Assembly (NCBI GenBank): GCA_019424865.1
Contig: JAHYYS010000024.1
Coordinates: 1 to 34,230 of the forward strand
Length of the DNA: 34,230 bases
Reading direction: 5' to 3'
From: a bacterium
GTDB lineage: Bacteria > Bacillota > Clostridia > Oscillospirales > Oscillospiraceae
A program made the translations under genes and the position numbers. Numbering within the stretch: the stretch's first letter is position 1; every line of letters starts with the position of its first letter. This document shows, in pieces, positions 29,639 through 34,230 of this stretch. A model generated the notes under the pieces. It did not search any database. It saw only the letters and a program-made list of their open reading frames with translations, and was not told the origin of the DNA.

Positions 29639-31945
29639 TTGGAACCCAAGCAATTTCACCGCCGGGTGTTGGCGGTGGTGGTGCTGTTGGCGGTAATGCT
29701 GACCGCCATGGGCACCACCTTGTACGATTTGCAGATCAACAACGGAGAGGACTACTATCAGCAGTCCCAGTATAAAATTGTAGAGACCCAGAATGTAGAG
29801 GCGGCCCGGGGCCAGATTCTGGACCGGAACGGCCAGGTTCTGGTGTCCAATGAGGCCATCTATCAGGTGAAGCTGGACACCAGCCCCATGAAGGACGACC
29901 GAAACGATATCATCCTGGAGCTGATCCAGGTGGCCCGGGAGGAGGGGGTGGAGTGGACGGACACCCTGCCCATTTCCAAGAGCGAGCCCTTTACCTTCAC
30001 CACGGAGAACCCCTATTTTACCGTGGGGGAGGACGAGGAGGGCAACGAGACCCGGAGCCTGACCCGGCTGGGGCAGCTGGCGGTGCGCATGGGGTGGCTT
30101 GCGGATGACCCCACCCAGGAGCAGGAGCCCCAGACCCAGGAGACAACCCAGCAGAAGGAGCCGGGCTTGTGGGACAAAATCAAGGCCTTTTTCACCGGCG
30201 GGAGCGCCCAGACGCCCAGCGAGACGGAGACCGCACCCCAGCAGGAGGAGCGGGCGGACACGCTGCCCACGGCGGAACAGCTGCTGGGCCTGATGTGCCG
30301 GACCTTTGAGATTGCCGGCGAGGGGGCGGTGGACGAGGATGCGGCGAAGAGCAGCGGGGAGGAGGTCCCCGCCCTGAACATCGGGGATATGGACCCGGAC
30401 GACGCCAGGGCGGTGGCCGGCGTGCTGTACGAGCTGTATCTGCGCTCCCGGGAGATTACCTGGACAGAGTATATTTTTGCCTCGGATGTGGAGATTGACT
30501 TTATCTCCCAGGTGAAGGAGCGGGACCTGACCGGCGTGGAGATTGAGGCCACCACCGTGCGCCGCTATCACACCCAGTATGCCGCCCATATTCTGGGCCG
30601 GGTTGGCCCCATTTACCAGGAGGAGTGGGACTATTATAAAAGTATAGACGCGGACGGAGACGGCACCGGCGACTATCAGATGGACGACACCGTGGGCAAG
30701 GAGGGGGTGGAGCAGGCCTTCGAGTCCTATCTGCGGGGTACGCCGGGGCGCCGGGCGCTGGAGCGCAGCACCGAGGGCAATATTGTCTCCGAGACTTGGA
30801 TCACCGAGCCGGAGCCGGGGGGCAACGTGGTGCTGACCATTGACATCGGCCTGCAGGGCCAGATAGAAAATATCCTGGCCGAGGCGCTGCCCAATCTGGA
30901 GAGCAAAGAGGTGGAGGGGGCCGCCTGCGTGGTGCTGGACGTGGACAGTGCCGAGGTGCTGGCCGCCGCCTCCTCCCCCACCTTCAGCCAGGCCACCTAC
31001 TCCGCCGACTATCAGGCGAACCTGGAAAACCCCCTGAATCCCCTGTTTAACCGGGCCTTTCAGGGCCTGTACCCGCCGGGCTCCACCTTCAAGATGATTA
31101 CCGCCATCGCCGGGCTGGAGTCGGGCATCATCACCCCCGGCACGGAGATTGAGGACGAGGGGCGCTATACCTACTGGTCCACCCCCCAGCCCCAGTGCTG
31201 GTATTACCGGGAGTATGGCCGCAAGCACGGGCTGGTCAATGTGTCGGAGGCCCTGGAGGTGTCCTGCAACTATTTCTTCTATGACGTGGGCCGCCGGACG
31301 GGGATCGACACCCTGGTGGAATACGCCCAGAAATTCGGCCTGGGACAGAGCACCGGCATCGAGCTGCCCGAGCGGACGGGGGCGGTGGGCAGTCCGGCGC
31401 GCTCGGAGGAGCTGGGGCAGACCTGGTACGAGGGCAACGTCCTCAATGTGGCCATCGGCCAGGACAACACCCAGGTCACCCCCCTTCAGCTGGCCAACTA
31501 TATTGCCACCCTGGTAAACGGCGGCACCCGCTATGCCGCCCACCTGCTGAAGGAGGTCAAGTCCAGCGACTTTTCCCAAATTCTGTACACCTATGAGCCG
31601 CAGGTCCTGAGCGTCATTGACATCCAGCCGGAGAACCTGGAGGCGGTGAAGGCGGGCATGCTGGCCCTGACCACCAGCGGATCCGTGTCCCGGTATTTCC
31701 AGGACCTTCCGGTCCAGGTGGGCGCCAAGACCGGCTCTGCCCAGGTCAGCGCCCAGACCGAGTCCAACGCGGTCTTTGTCTGCTTCGCCCCCTATGACGA
31801 CCCGGAGATCGCCGTGGCCATCGCCGTGGAGCACGGCGGCAGCGGCTCGGAGCTGGGCGCCATTGCGGCGGATATTCTGAAGTGCTATTTCACCGCCCAG
31901 GAAACCCGTGAGGAGGTCTTGACGGAGAATACCCTGGTGCGGTAA
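29639..31945 (+). CDS. mrdA: penicillin-binding protein 2, elongation transpeptidase
   Basis: This class B PBP cross-links peptidoglycan during cell elongation. It has 768 residues from TTG 29639, with AAAGGAG 10 bases upstream. One N-terminal membrane helix (10-28) leads to the pedestal domain (ARGQILDRNGQVL at 56-68). Residues 155-212 are an unusual Gln/Glu/Thr-rich linker. DADGDG at 337-342 resembles a calcium-binding loop. The transpeptidase domain has PPGSTFK with catalytic Ser482 and Lys485, SCN at 542-544, and KTGSAQ from Lys697. It is the third gene of the mreC-mreD-pbp2 module. No rodA is seen in the window. Confidence 0.95.
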   Translation: MEPKQFHRRVLAVVVLLAVMLTAMGTTLYDLQINNGEDYYQQSQYKIVETQNVEAARGQILDRNGQVLVSNEAIYQVKLDTSPMKDDRNDIILELIQVAREEGVEWTDTLPISKSEPFTFTTENPYFTVGEDEEGNETRSLTRLGQLAVRMGWLADDPTQEQEPQTQETTQQKEPGLWDKIKAFFTGGSAQTPSETETAPQQEERADTLPTAEQLLGLMCRTFEIAGEGAVDEDAAKSSGEEVPALNIGDMDPDDARAVAGVLYELYLRSREITWTEYIFASDVEIDFISQVKERDLTGVEIEATTVRRYHTQYAAHILGRVGPIYQEEWDYYKSIDADGDGTGDYQMDDTVGKEGVEQAFESYLRGTPGRRALERSTEGNIVSETWITEPEPGGNVVLTIDIGLQGQIENILAEALPNLESKEVEGAACVVLDVDSAEVLAAASSPTFSQATYSADYQANLENPLNPLFNRAFQGLYPPGSTFKMITAIAGLESGIITPGTEIEDEGRYTYWSTPQPQCWYYREYGRKHGLVNVSEALEVSCNYFFYDVGRRTGIDTLVEYAQKFGLGQSTGIELPERTGAVGSPARSEELGQTWYEGNVLNVAIGQDNTQVTPLQLANYIATLVNGGTRYAAHLLKEVKSSDFSQILYTYEPQVLSVIDIQPENLEAVKAGMLALTTSGSVSRYFQDLPVQVGAKTGSAQVSAQTESNAVFVCFAPYDDPEIAVAIAVEHGGSGSELGAIAADILKCYFTAQETREEVLTENTLVR

Positions 31946-32038
31946 ACTAGGGCCGTGTCCGCCCTGCGCGGCCACGGTATGAGGAAGTACGGCCCGGGAC
32001 CGGACAGGTCCGGGCGATTAAAGGAGATGCCTGAAATC

Positions 32039-32851
32039 ATGTCTGAGAATTGTACCCATGACTGTTCCAGCTGCGGCGCCGACTGCAGCGCCCGGGACAT
32101 GCGTGTCCCGGCAAACGCACACTCCAGCATCAAGCGGGTCATTGCGGTGGTCAGCGGCAAGGGCGGCGTCGGCAAGAGCACCGTCACCGCCTCTCTGGCC
32201 GCGGCCATGGCAAAGCGGGGGAAAAAGGTGGCCGTTCTGGACGCCGATATCACCGGCCCGTCGATCCCCACTGCCTTCGGCGTCCACCAGCGCGCCACCG
32301 GATCGGACGAGGGCATCGACCCCGCTGTCACCCCCGGGGGAATTAAGCTGATGTCCCTGAACCTGCTGGCCGCCAACGAGACCGACCCGGTGATCTGGCG
32401 CGGTCCGGTGATCGCCGGCGTGGTGACCCAGTTCTGGACCGATGTGGTCTGGGGAGATGTGGATTATATGTTTGTGGATATGCCGCCCGGGACCGGGGAC
32501 GTGCCGCTGACGGTGTTTCAGTCCCTGCCGGTGGACGGCATTATCGTGGTGACCTCCCCCCAGGATCTGGTGTCCATGATCGTCTCCAAGGCGGTGAACA
32601 TGGCCAAGATGATGAGCATCCCCCTGCTGGGCGTCATTGAGAATTACAGCTATTACCAGTGCCCTGACTGCGGCGCAAAGCACGCCATTTTCGGGGAGAG
32701 CCGCCTGGACGAGGTGGCCCGGGAGCTGGCGCTGCCCATCCTGGCCCGCCTGCCCATCGACCCCACTGTGGCCGCCGCTTTTGACGCGGGCAAAATGGAA
32801 GCGGTATCCCCCAATTACCTGGAAGAGGTGGCCGCACAGCTGGACGTGTAA
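32039..32851 (+). CDS. mrp: Mrp/NBP35-family iron-sulfur carrier ATPase
   Basis: Mrp proteins are dimeric P-loop ATPases that carry and transfer Fe-S clusters. The protein has 270 residues from ATG 32039; AAGGAG stands 12 bases upstream, whereas ATG 32027 directly abuts that site. The N-terminus contains CTHDCSSCGADC, a four-Cys cluster (Cys5, 9, 12, 16) like the NBP35 ferredoxin-type site. The deviant Walker A is SGKGGVGKST. DADITGPSIP, MFVDMPPGTGD and TSPQDLVSMIVSKAVNMA are family segments, and CPDC near residue 205 supplies the bridging-cluster cysteines. It is transcribed after pbp2, though a GC-rich imperfect hairpin (31992-32015) separates them. Confidence 0.94.
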   Translation: MSENCTHDCSSCGADCSARDMRVPANAHSSIKRVIAVVSGKGGVGKSTVTASLAAAMAKRGKKVAVLDADITGPSIPTAFGVHQRATGSDEGIDPAVTPGGIKLMSLNLLAANETDPVIWRGPVIAGVVTQFWTDVVWGDVDYMFVDMPPGTGDVPLTVFQSLPVDGIIVVTSPQDLVSMIVSKAVNMAKMMSIPLLGVIENYSYYQCPDCGAKHAIFGESRLDEVARELALPILARLPIDPTVAAAFDAGKMEAVSPNYLEEVAAQLDV

Positions 32852-32869
32852 GCCCGGCCAAAGCAAACA

Positions 32870-32908
32870 AAAAAGGTGTGTCCCCTCTTTCCGGGGACAC
32901 ACCTTTTT
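32870..32908 (+). terminator. terminator after mrp
   Basis: A perfect 16-bp stem (32870-32885 and 32893-32908, 7-base loop) begins with A-runs and ends in TTTTT. It is an intrinsic terminator able to work in both directions. Confidence 0.93.
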
Positions 32909-33042
32909 GCAGCCCAAAATCGCTTGCTGGGCGAGTGGTTGAAAAAGGCCTGAGGCGATGAACGGGAGAAAAGCTCCCTTTGCTGTCATAAAGGCGCGGG
33001 CTGCCAACGGCACAAAGAATATCTTGATTTTCTGCAGAAAAA

Positions 33043-33076
33043 CAGGGTGGAGGCACATAAATGTGCTTCCACCCTG
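33043..33076 (-). terminator. terminator of the zinc-ribbon membrane protein gene
   Basis: A 16-bp stem with one mismatch (33043-33058 and 33061-33076) is followed on the minus strand by TTTTTCTG (33042-33035). It lies 33 bases beyond the stop of the gene at 33109. The stretch between it and 32908 holds no recognisable gene. Confidence 0.85.
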
Positions 33077-33108
33077 CCTGCAAAAAAGGGCAAAGAGTTA
33101 AATCCCCC

Positions 33109-33891
33109 TTAAAAGACGCCGGACAGATTGTCAATATCCAGACACCAGGAGCGGCCGACCTTGATAACCGGAACCTGAATGGTCTGGGTTTCGTCCAGGT
33201 TGCCCGCCTGGATGGAGAGTTCGACCTCCACATTTTTGGCGGCTTTTACATCCACGTCGTAGCTGTCATAGGTGTCCTGAATATCCCGCAGGTCGCTGCC
33301 GGACAGATCCTCCGCTCCAACCACCTGGTAGGACAAGTCCCAATCGTCGCCCAGATAGCTGGAGAGGGAGGAGAGCATCCACTGCAGCTGGCTGCTGAGA
33401 CCGTCCAGCTCGTCCGTAATCTGCTCCCGATCATAGCCCATCTCGTCGGTCATATAGTCGATAAGATCGTCGGGCAGCAGATCGAAAATGGCCCTGGCAT
33501 CCCCGTCAAAGGAGGCGTCCAGAAACTGCGTCACCGTGGACTTGTAGCTTCTCCCGCCAAACAGTGAGGACAACAGGAAAAATACTGCGATTACGACAAT
33601 GGCCACTGCCGCGATGCCGATGATGCGGTGACGGCGGTTTACCTGGGCGGCGGAGGCAGTCGCCGCCTGGGCGTAATATTGTCCCGCCTGGGACTGGCCG
33701 TAGTACTGCCCGGACTGGGCGGGATCGGAATACTGTCCGCCCTGAGAGGGGTCATAGTAGGATGTGCCCTGTTCCGGGCCGCCGTATTGCGTGTATCCGC
33801 CGGAGGGCGGAGCCGCCTGAAGGGGCGAGCCGCACGATTTACAGAACATGGCGTCGTCTGGGTTTTGCGCTCCACAATTTCCACAGAACAT
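33109..33891 (-). CDS. zinc-ribbon membrane protein with Gln/Tyr/Gly-rich linker
   Basis: This 260-residue protein is anchored by one membrane helix. Residues 1-22 form a zinc ribbon (Cys3, 6, 17, 20; CGNCGAQNPDDAMFCKSCG). Residues 24-80 are a low-complexity linker with repeated QGGQY/QSGQYYGQ/QAGQYYAQ units. The membrane helix is at about 90-110 (IIGIAAVAIVVIAVFFLLSSL). An acidic outer domain follows (FLDASFDGDARAIFDLLPDDLIDYMTDEMGY), reminiscent of DUF4878/lumazine-binding-like folds, with strands near the end. The ribbon would be cytoplasmic. Function is unknown; such proteins are common in gut Bacillota. It has its own promoter and terminator. Confidence 0.88.
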   Translation of the reverse strand: MFCGNCGAQNPDDAMFCKSCGSPLQAAPPSGGYTQYGGPEQGTSYYDPSQGGQYSDPAQSGQYYGQSQAGQYYAQAATASAAQVNRRHRIIGIAAVAIVVIAVFFLLSSLFGGRSYKSTVTQFLDASFDGDARAIFDLLPDDLIDYMTDEMGYDREQITDELDGLSSQLQWMLSSLSSYLGDDWDLSYQVVGAEDLSGSDLRDIQDTYDSYDVDVKAAKNVEVELSIQAGNLDETQTIQVPVIKVGRSWCLDIDNLSGVF

Positions 33892-33996
33892 AATGCTTCA
33901 CTCCTATCTTAGTATCTCGCTCTCTTTCACACCCCGGCTCCGGTGCTCTCTGGGCAGAACTGCGCCGCAGCCGGCAGCCTTGCCGGGGATGGTTCC

Positions 33997-34025
33997 ATGC
34001 TAACATATTTCGACAAAAGTATCAA
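33997..34025 (-). promoter_or_regulatory. promoter of the zinc-ribbon membrane protein gene
   Basis: Minus strand TTGATA (34025-34020), 17-base spacer, TAGCAT (34002-33997). The leader would be about 100 bases, ending in AGGAG 10 bases before ATG 33891. The rest of the gene-free stretch 33892-34130 shows only a run of nine G (34076-34084). Confidence 0.65.
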
Positions 34026-34132
34026 GAAGAGAATACGGCGATAGAACAAACGAGCAGAAGGAGAAAGTTGTGTATGGGGGGGGGACGGCGAACCGGCAGC
34101 GGCCGAATTTGAGGCCCGGCCCGCCGAAGCAT

Positions 34133-34167
34133 AAAAAAGAGCAAGTCCGAACCTTTTGGTTCGGACT
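34133..34167 (-). terminator. terminator of the tRNA gene
   Basis: A perfect 10-bp stem (AGTCCGAACC, 34144-34153, with 34158-34167; 4-base loop) is followed on the minus strand by TGCTC and TTTTTT. It lies 11 bases beyond the tRNA CCA end. Confidence 0.92.
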
Positions 34168-34177
34168 CGCTGCAGGA

Positions 34178-34230
34178 TGGTGGAGACAACAGAACTCGAA
34201 TCTGTGACCTTCCGCGTGTGAGGCGGACGC
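34178..34230 (-). tRNA. tRNA-Val (anticodon CAC), 5' part cut by window edge
   Basis: Read on the minus strand: a perfect 5-bp anticodon stem TCCGC/GCGGA around loop CTCACAC (anticodon CAC at 34220-34218), the T arm ACAGA-TTCGAGT-TCTGT, the 3' acceptor strand TGTCTCC, discriminator A and an encoded CCA (34180-34178). The D arm and 5' acceptor strand lie past the right edge, so the acceptor pairing cannot be checked. Confidence 0.9.

Noticed and set aside
34076..34084. Run of nine G as a phase-variation tract
   Set aside because: It is not inside a gene, nor in the spacer of the promoter identified nearby.

Overview
The window looks like the chromosome of a GC-rich anaerobic Clostridium-class Bacillota, probably of the Oscillospiraceae (Flavonifractor/Lawsonibacter-like). 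The grounds are the high GC of coding DNA, Gram-positive Shine-Dalgarno sites with many GTG and TTG starts, a class III fructose-bisphosphatase, a DnaD/DnaI-type primosome pair, the zapA-U32 peptidase pair and the maf-mreC-mreD-pbp2 cell-wall cluster. The genus is an inference.

Layout. Positions 1-1229 (minus) hold the 5' two thirds of glycogen branching enzyme glgB with a near-consensus promoter, followed by dacF (D,D-carboxypeptidase, minus). Positions 2975-15951 (plus) are one tightly packed set of phage-derived structural genes of PBSX/myovirus type: small and large terminase, portal, prohead protease, decoration protein, major capsid protein, three connector/completion proteins, contractile sheath, tail tube, tail-assembly chaperone with a -1 frameshift signal, a very short protein where the tape measure should be, a LysM tail protein, hub, spike-like protein, gp25-like wedge, baseplate J and a DUF2313 protein. 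The set ends at a perfect 21-bp bidirectional terminator. It has no integrase, repressor, replication, holin, endolysin or tail-fibre gene, and ordinary host genes lie on both sides. It looks like a domesticated contractile particle, possibly gene-transfer-agent-like, and is the most interesting part of the window.

Positions 16030-19604 hold a MATE transporter (minus) and class III fbp (plus), divergent, each with its own promoter. Positions 19605-19924 are a highly structured intergenic repeat region; one of its sequences recurs in the gap between the sheath and tube genes. An XRE regulator (minus) and a small unknown protein (plus) are divergent at 19925-20628. dnaI and dnaD form a minus-strand operon (20662-22615). 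zapA, a U32 peptidase, an AT-rich NERD gene with a detached zinc finger (apparently a frameshifted, transferred gene), dut, a gene of unknown function, maf, mreC, mreD, pbp2 and an Mrp ATPase run on the plus strand to 32851. A zinc-ribbon membrane protein (minus) and the 3' part of a tRNA-Val(CAC) close the window.

The genes that work together are the phage structural operon (head, tail, packaging motor), the lateral-wall module mreC-mreD-pbp2 with dacF trimming peptidoglycan, the dnaD-dnaI helicase-loading pair, and glgB/fbp in glycogen and gluconeogenic metabolism. All calls were made by reading the sequence; no database search was run.
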